NCBI RefSeq assembly: GCF_009389715.1
Contig: NC_052392.1
Span: 34,765,144-34,829,143 of the forward strand
From: Phoenix dactylifera
Lineage: Eukaryota > Streptophyta > Magnoliopsida > Arecales > Arecaceae
Reading direction: 5' to 3'
DNA length: 64,000 nt
Part shown: positions 36,091 through 47,406 of the stretch, piece after piece
Position numbering within the stretch: the stretch's first letter is position 1
Layout: each line of letters begins with the position of its first letter
Notes under the pieces: generated by a model
Database searches by the model: none
The model's input: the letters and a program-made list of their open reading frames with translations, nothing else
What the model was told of the DNA's origin: nothing
Position numbers and translations under genes: made by a program

Positions 36091-37064
36091 ATAGGATCTG
36101 AGCTCTCGGTATCTTATTACAGATCATTAGGCCTCTCAAGCTTGATTAAATCCAGTGATTTTTCTTTCAGTGAGCTCTTTGAAGTTCAGTTGATTTGAAA
36201 AGCTGATAGTGTCTTGCTTTATTTACTCAAATCATAAATAAAAATTTAGATAATTCTGAAACTACGATACCATGTGAACTCTGTTTAATGCAGCCCAACA
36301 CAGTGGTGAGCAACAGAAAGGTACACTGCATAACTTTCAAGAAAACAATCTTGCCATTACAGAAGCCAAATGCAAGAGAAGCATAGTTTGAATGTTTTGG
36401 TCAGAGAGAAACAGTACCATAAGATCACGTTCTGTAAAGAAAATATTAAAGTTGTAGTGAAAAGAGTACTAATCTGGTACTTAAATCTTCCTTAAAAATC
36501 TAAAACCTTGTTCTGAGAAAACCATATCCTCTAAATCTTAAAACTATGAGAGATATTATCCAGTCATTGACATTCAATTACCTTTGTTCTAGCCAATGGA
36601 GTAGTCCATAATGTATCGCCAACTGATGATAGAAAACCTCTTTGAGAACATGTATAATCTTCTGGTAACAGGAATAATTTTGCTTGAGATGATGAAATCA
36701 TTCATGTAAGATATTGAGGATAAGTGCAATGTCTTGTGGTTCACACAAGTCAATGGTTGGTGCAATTCCCGGTATCTCCTTGTCAAAAGATTTAACATCA
36801 TCTGCTTTACCAACAGTGTTTCAGTAGTCCAGGTCCTGGAAAACTAGAAACAGGCAATGTGATGATTACTGTAGATACCCCATTTCTTATAACAAAACAG
36901 ATTCTAGGGCCTAGGAACCATTGACAAATTTTAATCCCAATTCACTGTCCAATAATTGGGCAAAATCTTCAGTTAAAGAAGATAGATGATGTCAAAGGGA
37001 ATAAGGTTTATATACAGAATTTTATGCTTCCCCATATCCAAGAGCAGTTGCCGGTAATCAAGGC

Positions 37065-39343
37065 TCATTCATCAGGCCCAAAATCATCATCAGATGCGCC
37101 TTCCAGAAATGAGCCAAGAGACTTGCGCAATATACTGAAAGATTTGTCATCCTGGATCACATTGACATAAAGTAGCATCATTGGAAAGTAGATCGTGGGA
37201 AAGTGGAATACATGCATAAACTTTGAAATTACATCACTAGGGAAAAGAATATGAAATCATTTCAATTCGTCTATATTTCCAAAATAGAAAATCAAATATA
37301 TTGGGCAGATTCTTTCTGAAAATAATATATTAGATTAAAAATGTACAGTTAAATCTTTTCGCATTTTTTTTCTCTTTCAAATTGATATATCTTTATACAC
37401 AAGCTTTATATAGAAACCACATTCATATATCTTGTATAGCATGCACAAGTGATTGTTAAACACCCAGGCATAATGTATAAAAAAAGTGGTATAACAATGC
37501 AGGTCTTGGGGCGAAAGTTATGATAAAAACAGCGGCGCAATGCACGAGACTCCGGCCATTGCAGGGTCTGGAAGGGTCAAATGTATGCAGCCTTACTCCT
37601 ACATGTAGAAAGGCTATGTTACGAACTCCAGATCATAATAAAACAACCTTACTATTGCACCATGGCTCACTCTTAGGATGAAAATTATAATACATCAAGA
37701 TAATTTTGCAAATAAAAGCAGATAAAACAATTAGAGAACAGTAGAAAATCATAAATGACAGTCTGCTAACTTAAACATCCCTCATTCATATACCTGCTTC
37801 TTCTTTTTTAGAGATTCTTCTGCTCTGGCAATCTTCAGAGCACAAGCCTTCTCAAGTTCCGACAGATTAGCTTTTTCCTTCTTCCCTGAAAACTCGAGCA
37901 GAAATATAAAACATTGAACATCTGCTGAAAGTAGGATGGATGGATTCCAAGTAACTGGAAACAAACACTGTTACTCACGCTTTTGTTCGTAACGGGCATA
38001 TAGTTTATCCTTTTCATCTTCATATTTGGAAAATAATTCTGCAGAATACACCAAACTAATAAGACTTTGAAATAGAAAGAAAGGTATGTAACTTGAGTTT
38101 TATTGAATGATCAGGGAGAGAGAGAAATCTTAACCAACACATCAGATGGTAGATAATGCATTGCTAAAATAATAATGATAATAATAATAATTCCAGGCAC
38201 CACAATATAATATCCTTAACTTTGTTGCTAGATTTCTGTCAAGAAAGGTACTGCCTCCTACAGAAAAGAGGACCGGGAGACAAATACCAACTCATTTTGA
38301 AGGCAAGCATATCATTTTACTGATGTCATTTTGATTCAATACTTGAGGACTGCATGGATCACCAAAGATGCATGAAAATTCAAAAAACAGATTAAAGAAA
38401 TTGTAGAAGATGAACATAGATGAGAGCGATATGTGTCCTATTATGGGACAGACAAATATGTCCTCGGAGAGCTCTGGGGCTTACAAAAGGTACGTTTATT
38501 AAGCTATAAGGTTTTAACTTTAAAAGAATTTTATCTTCAAAGTTAATAGGCAATTTTATAGTCTAATGGATTTAGAACTATAGGTGTTCCCATTATTTTT
38601 TCTTTTTCTTTTTTTTTTTTTTGTTGAGGGAAAGGAGGGCAGAGGCCACCATTTTACTGAAAGAGAGACAACAGTGCCTCCAAATGAAGGTCAGGGAAGC
38701 TACAGGATCAAAAGCAAAATTCTGATAATGAAAACAAAGGAGACAGCAAAAGCCAATCGTTCTCTGCCAAAAGCTTCTCCTTGGGTTTATAGAACACTTT
38801 TTCCATGGAACACTTTCTACTCTTTTGCAAGAGACAAAACTTTGAAAAGGACAACATCGTAATAGTTGTTCATTTGCTAACGAGAATATTGAAGTTTGCA
38901 TAGAACTTCCAAAAGTGTTCAATGGAAGCTTTCAGATTTTTTTTTCTTTTGGGAGAAATACAGTGAGAATGCCACCATTCAGATTTGAAACTGGGACCTC
39001 TCCCCACTGCGTGTGCTGAGGAGAGGGGTGCCAACCAGCAGATCCAGACACAGTTGGCCAGAGAATAATGTTGCACACACTCCAAATATAGTTAATCTAA
39101 TAATCCACATCGCAATAAAAGAGGTTCAAGTGCCTCATCAATGAGGGGATTCGACTGCATTGGCAGAGTCATTTAGTAGAAAATGACAAGCGTTGTATCA
39201 GATGCTTTGACTTTATGCCTTGTAATGCTTTTGATGTCGCCACTTTTCTTACCTCCTGATAAATGCAGACTACTGCATATTTGGTGGTTAAAATATTTGG
39301 CATAATAGACAGACAATGAAAGGTCGCATGAGCATTTCATTTG
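37065..39343 (-). CDS. 3' end of an unidentified minus-strand gene, unit copy 3
   Basis: Exons 39343-39253, 38038-37979, 37885-37794 and 37151-37065, in phase. Exon 2 carries a Q to K change near its end (CAACAG to CAAAAG) and the charged helix has L for P. Otherwise as in the other copies. Function unknown. Confidence 0.45.
38937..39070 (-). mobile_element. tRNA-derived SINE with A-rich tail, unit copy 3
   Basis: Duplicate of the element at 8105-8240; the T run on the plus strand is shorter here. Confidence 0.5.
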
Positions 39344-42024
39344 CTGGGAGTGTTCAAGACAAAGTGATAAAGCAATGAACAACAATCAAAGTGATTATTT
39401 GAGATGCTTTTTCAATGGCTAAGTCAATCAAAACAAACCTGAAAATAACTATTACATGCTGCAAGTCATAAGCTTGTCCCACATGGCACCACTGAGAAAA
39501 TGTCAATTATTGCTATGAACAAAACGGTTTGAATTGTTTCTTTGAATGAAGTCTAATATCTGGACCATATTGATGTGAATAAATGTTGATAGAATGTCAT
39601 GAAATAACGGTTCTAATGTATACATATGTAAACAAGGTTTGTTCATTATCCATTGTGATGTCATCAAGGTTAATTGCACATCAACCTTGTGAATATGTTA
39701 TATGGACCTGCCCATATTTTTGTTACTTTCTAATAATTCATAGAAATCCAAAGTAAAATGGTAGCATGAATTGGCTAGCATCTACTTATTTCAGTTGATT
39801 GATTTTACCAAATAACAGTAGTGCTTTTGTCTCTGATTATCTGTTTAAGTTGTGGATTGCTTTTAGTCGACTGCCTTTAGTTCATTGTATGACTTATCCT
39901 CTTTCACTGATACTAGCATATGCGCATGCAAAATGCATGTCAAAAGAAAAGGAATAACACTGAACGATATGTCAATCGGTAACTAGTTTTTATTCTTGTG
40001 CAGTAATTTGTGGAGGGAGAATCACTAACGAGAAATAAATTCAAGATCAAATTAATGAGAAAACAAGAAAATATTGAAAGATAATGCTTTAGGATGTAGT
40101 TTATTTTCTTCCTTTACACCCCATGTCATCATCACAATCATAGCCAATCTTATTTTTTACAAATAACTTAAAGATGGTGGAATAAGTAATGAGTAGTTAG
40201 AAGAAAAACAATGTTGAATGAAATTACTATTTCCAAAGCTCTCAGATTAGCCCTTTTTTATGGAAAATTATAACAGAATTTAATGTTCATATGGAAACAA
40301 TGCTAAGAATTAAGAAGGAAAAAGGAACAAAATTCAAGATTTCTTGATCTCTTCTATTGACTCCTTTTAATAAAAGCTGACAAAGAAAACATGAAACCAG
40401 TACTAGAACTATTTTCTTCTTAAAATAAATGAAATAAGAAAATAAATTATGAATTAAGAGAATGAACTTATAAATAGGGCATGTATAAGTGCAAAAATAG
40501 TTTCCTACTCTCAAAGTTACAGAAAAAAGTTGAAATAATGTCTTAAAGGACCAAAATTAATGCTTGAGATGGGCTTCTCCCACCTCATGTCTGATTCTAT
40601 ATTAAGAAAGTTTAGTTGATGATATCTTGGTTGTGTTCTTATATTTCTATTTAAAATTATATTAAGAAGGGGAAAACTAATAAGGCTTTTAACAAGAAAT
40701 TTCTTGATATAGTCTTCTATATTGATGTTCATATTCTATATTAGTTTTTAATTTTCTCTTCTTCATTTAATACTTATCTATTCTTTTTATATGTAATGGG
40801 CGTTGTGGATGTCGGCATACTAGTATAACTTATCTTGGGCCTACAGACCCTAGCACTCGATCGAAACATAAATCGAACTCCATGTGCCTCCATGCAATGT
40901 GCTTCATGGGACAAATCTGTCCAATAGAATCCCACTGACAACAACTTGAACTCAAACATTGTTAGAGCCACAGTAACTTGAACTTAGAGAGCGCCCAGAG
41001 AGGATTATCCGGGCACCTTTTCCCCCTATATACTAGGGTACCATTTCTATTTCACCAAAGCCTTGGTTCACTCAGTATGTAGTCACCTTCTCTGATCAAA
41101 GTAACAATCTAACTAAGCACAGTGAACCAAGACAGGTAAAACTGGCATAACAAACATCAACGAATATCCGAACCATTCATCATCATTATCCTAGCCTCTT
41201 CTTGTCCACATTGGATAAGCTATGAAGCATAAATTTAAGTAGAGAAGTCTCAAGCTTTATTTTATATGTGCCAGAGCAAAGTAGAATGCGGACATGGTTG
41301 GTGAGTTGGGTCCATAATGGGTATGGATTTAATGTATCTGATTAGTCTGGATATGCTGGCACACCATTTCTCTTTGGAAAGATGATAGCTTTTTAAGGAC
41401 CTAGATGACACCAGCCTGTCCGAGCCTGTTCACACTAAGTAGGTCATAGAAGAGTGACTATTATTTATCTACTATAATTACATATATTGGTTAGGTCAAT
41501 TTTGCCATTTCGACACAATTTTGAACTTGTTAGGCGAACCATGAAACAAGGGTGGACAAAAATTGGCAAAGAACAGGAAGTAATGCCTGATATGGCTAGC
41601 TGTACGTTTGGGTCCACCTTTTTGGCTGCTGGAGCAAGCCAGAGGACTCTAAGCCTGGACAAGACCACTTGAATTGCAGATAGGACAAATATTGATGACC
41701 TGACGGTTGAATATTGCATTTTCCATATTGATATTTTTGTTCCTCTACAAGGATAGCAGCTTTGCTTCTCTTTTGACCGAATTCATTGTGAGCAAACATT
41801 TCTACAGTAGATCATTAGAACAAGTAATTGTAGCCATAGTAACAACTACTTTGCCTGAATTCAGTCTGATCTGTGTGATTTTATTGGAATTGTTGGCTAT
41901 GGATTTAACCAATTCTTATAAAGACTTCTTTAACTATTTATGATAGTTCTTGTATTTAATGTCTTAATATATGCCTTTCACCATGTTAAGGAAGTTTCTT
42001 GCATCAAATTATCTGTGTATTCAG

Positions 42025-43354
42025 GGATGAAGTTTTTAAAGATGAGACAGACAGCAGCCATGGAAGCTTAGCTGCTTTTAAGCCTAACATTCAGGAGTTG
42101 GAGATGCTTCTAGAGGCTTACTTTGTGCAGATTGATGGCACTCTAAACAAATTATCCCATGTATGTAGCCTGTTTTTTCTCTTGCAATCTTTCAGTACCT
42201 TGATCTACTTTTATTCTTTTATGAGTGGTTGATACAACTAGTATCACTATTGCCGAGCTTTAAGAGGAAATATAGAAGGCAACTTGCAAGAACTATTATT
42301 GGTATTCTACCTTAGGCTAAATAACTGAAATTTTAAATACCTGAAATTTTTATGTTCCAAATAGACACTGTAAAGGCCAATTTGCCCCTGAAAAAGTACT
42401 AGTGCTAGAATAGTTGTTACAGAACTAATATTGTTATCTATATCTAGACTAATATATAGTCAAAACTCCAGACATTCATCAGATGTTCTATGCATACTCT
42501 CATGTGCATTGCACGTGGCCATGCATTGATCTACTAAGTAAAAGAGGCTATATCCTGCACATAATTTGTCTGCCTCTATTCATTCCAGCTTAATAGTTTC
42601 TTTTAAAAAAATATTTCTCATTCTGAAAATAATTATTAGTTGGAAGATTTTTTGCTGAGCTCAAAAATCAAGTAGATTTCATAGATTCATGTTTTTGTCC
42701 TTCTAATACATCGAGTTTGATATGCTGCTGAGGTTTTTCTTCATGTAGACCACAACAACTATGAACACCATTGATGCTCCAGATTGTAGTAACACTGTAA
42801 CTTCTTGTAGTTTTGTTAATAAATCACATTCTCCATTACTAAATTAACAGTTTTACCCATGATTGTCGAAACCGTCCCGAACCATCCGGTTTGGGGTGTC
42901 CCGAGCCGTACCGACGGTGGACCGAGATGGAGAACGAAGGGGGAGGGAGAGGGAGTGGAAAGAAGAGAAAGGCCGGCCGGCGGAGGCCGAGGAGCTGCCG
43001 CACGGAGGAGGCGGAGCCCCTCCTCCTCGGCCTCTACCTCCTTCGCGCGGCGGCTCCTCGGCCCTTTGTTGGCTCTCTGCTGGCCTCCCTCTTTTTTCTC
43101 TCTTTTCCTCTCTCCCGTTCTCCCTCTCTCCCGCCTCTTACTGCGTCGGTACAAGGCCGGCACGGCGGCGCACGGCCGTACCGACCCATGCCGCTGGGCA
43201 ACTGGTCCGGGGCTCGGTACCAGCACAGCAGACGTTGGTTTTACCAGTAATTTTTATAGCTTTCTTTTGGGTTTCTGACTCTAATGTCTCTCCTATCTGC
43301 ACATAGTTGAAAGAGTATGTGGACGATACAGAAGATTACATCAACATCATGCTA
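42025..43354 (+). CDS. MRS2-like: MRS2/CorA-type Mg2+ transporter C-terminal part, unit copy 3, cut by gap
   Basis: The exon 42025-42160 and the first 48 nt of the last exon (43307-43354) are visible and identical in frame to copy 2 (EYVDDTEDYINIML). The N run removes the membrane helices and GMN motif. No break in what is seen. As in the other copies, no N-terminal exons are visible. Confidence 0.65.
42858..43237. mobile_element. GC-rich non-autonomous hAT-like element in MRS2 intron, unit copy 3
   Basis: 380 bp with the same 8-bp flanking repeat (42850-42857 and 43238-43245). It lacks two bases present in copy 2 (CACGGCGGCGCACGG). Presence in all three units shows insertion before the duplications. 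Confidence 0.7.
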
Positions 43355-43454
43355 NNNNNNNNNNNNNNNNNNNNNNNNNNNNNNNNNNNNNNNNNNNNNN
43401 NNNNNNNNNNNNNNNNNNNNNNNNNNNNNNNNNNNNNNNNNNNNNNNNNNNNNN
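43355..43454. other. Assembly gap (100 N)
   Basis: Exactly 100 N, the usual placeholder for a gap of unknown size. It lies inside the last MRS2 exon of unit copy 3; sequence beyond it does not match the unit. The true length and the number of missing units are unknown. Confidence 0.98.
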
Positions 43455-43589
43455 TTTAAACATATAAAACTCTTAGTTGCTAAAATTTACTCACAATTTT
43501 AATATTTTGATAAATATGATCTTAAATCTGTCTGGTTTTGTGTTGTGCATTATACAGCTCCTCATCTGCTGCAAGTCCCTATTTAGGGC

Positions 43590-44890
43590 CATGCACACCA
43601 CTGTGATTGACACAATTCATAGACGTGCCCTATTTAGGGGGCGTTTGGTATGAGATGATCGTCCCAGGATCAAGGATGATGTGGGTGGAGCTGATAAGAT
43701 CACCGCGTTTGGTTGCACCACGGTAATTCTACATGCGGTGATCCTAAATCACCCCCACTTCTCAAATCACTTCCTAACCTGATGATGGGATATCCGTCCT
43801 TGAGGTCAGAAATCCAAGATTATCCCAGGACAGTGATCCTGGTTAAAATAAAGACAAAATACCACTCAACCTATTTTTTACGCTTGAGTCGTTACCTCTT
43901 CCATCTCTCCGCTCTCCTTTTTAGCGAGCGCAGGAGAAATGATCTATAAAAAGGAAGGCCTCCGCCCAAAGGAAGGCTTCCGGGAGGTAAAGAGAAGATA
44001 ACACAGAAGGAAGGGAGAAGGCAAAAAGGCACGACTTGCGATGAAATAAAGAGAGGAGAGGAGAGAGAGAGAGGGGGGTAGGGAGGTTCCTTGCCCTATT
44101 TTCTGTGTCTGACTGTGACCAAAAGAAGCAAAGGCCTTATATAAAACGGGAACTGGAGCTGGCTACGAGTCTTCCCCCTTGATGGAAGGGAGGTGGAGAG
44201 TTTCCTGGCCTGCAGTTGCAGTTGCTGCTTGGGTACTCGAAAGGGAGATGGTGGGATGGGACTTTTATTAATTAGATGGAGTGAATTTCTTATAATGCCC
44301 TACCTTCTCTTATAGATGGAGTAAATTTATCCCTTTCTGGACAAATTCTTTCTTTTACCCTAACCACGAAGTGCCATGGGATAACCTTCTACTATTCTGC
44401 TCTTGCTTGACATGGTAAACATTATTGCCAAGCATTATCGCAGTTATTTAATCGGTTTCATGGGCCTTCTTTAGAGTAATTATATTTCCGTGCTTCCATT
44501 CAAGAATTACATTAAATTGAAGAGGCTCTTATCTATCTTTATTAGATTCATGCATCTTTGTTGAAATAGTATACTTGGCCGGCTAGAATTGGCAGGCTCG
44601 GCAGAAGTTTCGTACACAAATCACGCATTTCTGTTCGTTGGCGTGGCTTCAAGGACCGCTTAGAATCATTAAACTAGGGTATTGCTAACTATAAGAAACT
44701 TTTGAAATTTAAACTCAATCGTTCCGACGGCCACGCACACCATTGAGAGTGACCACATTCCATTAGACTGCCCTATTTAAGGAGACATGGGCGGCCAGCT
44801 AGAACTGGCAGGGGTCCGTAGAAGTTTCGTACACAATCACACATTTTCTGTTTAGTTGGCGTGGCTTCAAAGATCGCTTAGAAGCTGGCT
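43590..44890. repeat. Locally duplicated intergenic blocks
   Basis: Two block pairs are seen. About 50 bp at 43588-43638 (CCATGCACACCACTGTG ... CCCTATTTA) recurs at 44730-44779. About 90 bp at 44577-44667 (GAAGTTTCGTACACAAATCA, GGCGTGGCTTC) recurs at 44791-44883. They are diverged but in the same orientation. No gene is present in the region. Confidence 0.7.
43637..43860. mobile_element. MITE-like element of the GGGCGTTTGGT type
   Basis: Begins GGGGGCGTTTGGTATGAGAT right after the CCCTATTTA word of a duplicated block, with internal inverted words (CGTCCCAGGATCAAGG against ATCCTGG). Plant MITEs often begin this way. The right end and target-site duplication were not found. Confidence 0.35.
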
Positions 44891-45109
44891 CATGACGAGC
44901 TTTGGTTCTCCAGCCCCCTTATATGAGTGTGTCGTCAGTTTCAACGCACATCAGTCCTTGTACCAAAATTAAAAGCCTACATGTCAAAAGAAAATATGGT
45001 TGTTGCTGTCATAGTTTTTTTTATCAAGCTATTAATTATTAATCTAGTGAGATGCATAGCATGAAAAAGAGCATGCGTGCGATAACCATCGAAAATCCTA
45101 GACCACTAC
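44891..45109. other. Intergenic, nothing recognised
   Basis: AT-rich sequence without gene-like structure. Confidence 0.5.
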
Positions 45110-45626
45110 GATTTATATAAAACACAGTATATGTGTGGGCATGGAAGTCGAGGTGGGGTTCCTCAAAGTGCAATGTCTGTGATGATATTGTCGATGGTGT
45201 GATTGTTGCTGGAATTTGGACCTAGAGGTGACCAGCGGCTGAAAAGGAGGAGCTCTGGCGTGAGATGGCGGGTGGGGTCCGTCGGCGGGCAGCGTCCTCC
45301 GGGGGACCTGCAAAAGCCAGTGCCAGAGTTTCCGGCACCGGCCCTCCGATGCTTAAGTTAGAGGAGCAAATGTGTGGAGGGAGAGAAAACATATTCGAGT
45401 TTTTGAGTCCAGCCGCCTCTAAGAGGAAGGGGTTTTCCTTTTATAGAGGGTACAGATGTACCTGTGGTGTGACGGGGCGAACGGTTATCGTCATGATTGA
45501 GCATGATCGTCTGAGTTATACACATAGTGTGAATTAATGTATTGCCGTGGAAATCAGGCCGGAGCCAGTAAGTTGTCGTGGTGATCAGACGTAGCTGAGT
45601 GGGTCAACTGTTTGCTGTGGAGGGCT

Positions 45627-45747
45627 GGAGATCCGTAGACAGCGTGCGCATTGTTGTTGAATGAGCCGGAGATCAACGGACGTCATGCGCATTGATTGTT
45701 GATGAACCGGAGATCTGCGGAGGCCATGCGCATTAACTGTTGACAGC
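45627..45747. repeat. 41-bp tandem repeat, about three units
   Basis: Units start at 45627, 45668 and 45709, each beginning GGAGATC and containing TGCGCATT and TGTTGA-like words. Confidence 0.8.
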
Positions 45748-46004
45748 GGTAGCAGGGCATGGTTCTCAGTCGAGCTGCAGAAGGATGTGACGCAGCAGGT
45801 GGTCAGTGAGATCGGGCTTCCGAGGTCAAGGATGCTGAGGTCGGATGCCCGGGTCGGGCGTCTCGGAGTCGGGCACTGGCGGGTGCAGGTCGAGCCCTGA
45901 GGTCGGCTTCCGGCTGGGCGTCTTGAAGTCGATGCTTCTAGGCTGGGTGCTGGATCGGATGTCTCCAGGTCGGGGCGCCTCCAGATCGGGCGCCCTCAGG
46001 TCGA

Positions 46005-46138
46005 GCGCCTTCAACCACGTGCTGGCGATGTGCTCACGTGCTTCGGAGCGATTCTTTTTTCCCCAACACTGGCGCCTTCAATCATGTGCTGGCCGATGTG
46101 CTCACGTGCTTCGGGGCGATTCTTTTTCCCCCCACAGC
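46005..46138. repeat. Direct repeat, period 67 bp, two units
   Basis: GCGCCTTCAACCACGTGCTG at 46005 and GCGCCTTCAATCATGTGCTG at 46072, both followed by GATGTGCTCACGTGCTTCGG, a T run and CCCC. Confidence 0.85.
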
Positions 46139-46140
46139 GA

Positions 46141-46540
46141 TGATGTTGGTGGCGATGGAGCCATCAACAAGGGTAGGAGCCGAAGCTAAGGTTTGAGGGC
46201 GCAAACTCTCAGCATCCAATGGAGTGGATCTTCCATCAATGTAGTTGGGGTTTCAAGGGGTCGTTAGGGAGCGGGGAAGTGGCAATGGTGAGAGAGGAAG
46301 GATGAGATGAGGACACGGTGGATGGGGAAGCTGATGGTCCTCAAGCCTACATCCGGGGTGATCCAAGCCTAGATCTTGCCTCTATTTGCTCGTGGTGGGG
46401 TTGCAAGGCTGCTTCATGTGCACCATCCCATATTAGCCCCCGAAATGTCGATCTGATCACAGCATCTCATCACTGCCCACGTTCTATGTCATGGAAGGAG
46501 TAGATGGAGGGAGGGGGTGAAAGAACGAGTAGGCTCTAGG
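46141..46540. other. Intergenic, probably transposon-derived, not identified
   Basis: GC-moderate sequence between the LTR-like block and the LINE tail. No domain recognised; the short open frames look like chance. Confidence 0.4.
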
Positions 46541-46927
46541 AGCAGGGTTAACGTACGGCTTAGATGGGATTGCGTTATGTGCGGCATGTGCTTCAGACGG
46601 ACTCTATTCTCTTGGGGGGTGAGTCGGCCACGGTGATCAGCTGGATCCGGAGAGGCCCGAGCAGTGATGGAAGAGTTCACCCCTTGCTCCGTGATATGTG
46701 GTTGATGGTGAGGGAGGATGTTATATTCAGACTATGCATGTGTATCGTGATGCTACGGGGCGGCGGACTGAGTGGCAGCATATGTAGCTAACCACTCAGG
46801 AGGCATCCTATGGATTGGGAAGAATGACATGCCTGATGCATTCTGAGACCTTTTGTTTGCGGATTCTATTGGGTGTATCCGTACTCGCGATGTATGATAT
46901 GTCTGCTTCAGAAAAAAAAAAAAAAAA
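46541..46927 (+). pseudogene. LINE 3' end with RNase H remnant and poly(A) tail
   Basis: The frame at 46564-46788 contains SATVISWIRR and SDGRVHPLLRDMW, which match the RNase H domain at the C-terminus of plant LINE ORF2. The Asp expected before SATV is Glu here (GGESATV). Frame is lost after MVREDVIFRL. The element ends in A16 at 46912-46927, as expected for a LINE 3' end. No target-site duplication was found. Confidence 0.7.
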
Positions 46928-47151
46928 TTTTAGTAGGCTAGACAAGATACAAAAATTTTAGGATATTGAAGATTTTAGAGGGGTTTTTTTTGGGAAATTT
47001 TGAAATTTCAGATGCTCAAGAGACGGGTCGTGGGAGCGTTTTACAGAAGCTCCGGATTCCCAGAGATGGACAGAACTCAAAAGGTCCTAGTTTAAATTAG
47101 AAGATAATTTCATGGACTAGATGGGAGCCAGGTGTTACTCTAATAGCAAAT

Positions 47152-47406
47152 GGACCTGACATATAAAATGAACTAATAAAATAACATCCCATCTGATGAA
47201 TGGAAAAATCACGATATTTATTTTAATATTTAAAATAAATTATTAATGTATTTGGTTTGAAATCGGAATGAATGGAAATGGGGCTGACATATACAATAAA
47301 TTAAAAAATAACATCCATTTGATGAATGGAAAAGCATGAATAACTATTTTAATATTTTAAATAAATTATTGATATATTTGATTTGAAATCGGAATGAATT
47401 GAATGG
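47152..47406. repeat. Tandem dimer of a 127-bp AT-rich unit
   Basis: Unit 1 at about 47152-47278 and unit 2 at about 47280-47406. Shared words in order: CTGACATATA, AATAACATCC, TGATGAATGGAAAA, TTTTAATATT, AATAAATTATT and TTTGAAATCGGAATGAAT. It could be a satellite seed or a transposon fragment. Confidence 0.75.

Larger units (their letters stand above)
31192..43354. repeat. Tandem segmental duplication, copy 3, cut by the assembly gap
   Basis: Third copy, starting at TTAATAAGGCCGCAAG after ...CAACGCAGAC. It is lost in the N run inside the last MRS2 exon, so about 3.2 kb of the unit (SINE, LINE and second minus-strand exons) is not seen. Its ALKBH9-like gene is the only one whose frame is open from ATG to stop. 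It resembles copy 1 in the first 4 kb and copy 2 afterwards. Confidence 0.95.
45110..46140. mobile_element. LTR-like GC-rich fragment with internal tandem repeats
   Basis: GC-rich block containing TTTATAGAGGG (45441 area), a CTCCGATGCTTAAGTTAGAG word typical of plant LTRs, a 41-bp repeat three times (45627-45747) and a 67-bp-period repeat (46005-46138). It looks like a degenerate retrotransposon LTR. No internal gag-pol coding is visible and the ends are undefined. Confidence 0.45.

Noticed and set aside
38584..38922. Frames of about 90-110 codons on both strands around a T-rich tract (also in copies 1 and 2)
   Set aside because: Composed of poly-Lys or poly-Phe from the T run and repeat-derived sequence; no splice context.
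43317..43502. Open frame across the N gap
   Set aside because: Made by translating N; joins unrelated sequence.
45265..46189. Open frames of 90-114 codons in the GC-rich block
   Set aside because: Region looks like a degenerate LTR with tandem repeats; no protein domain.
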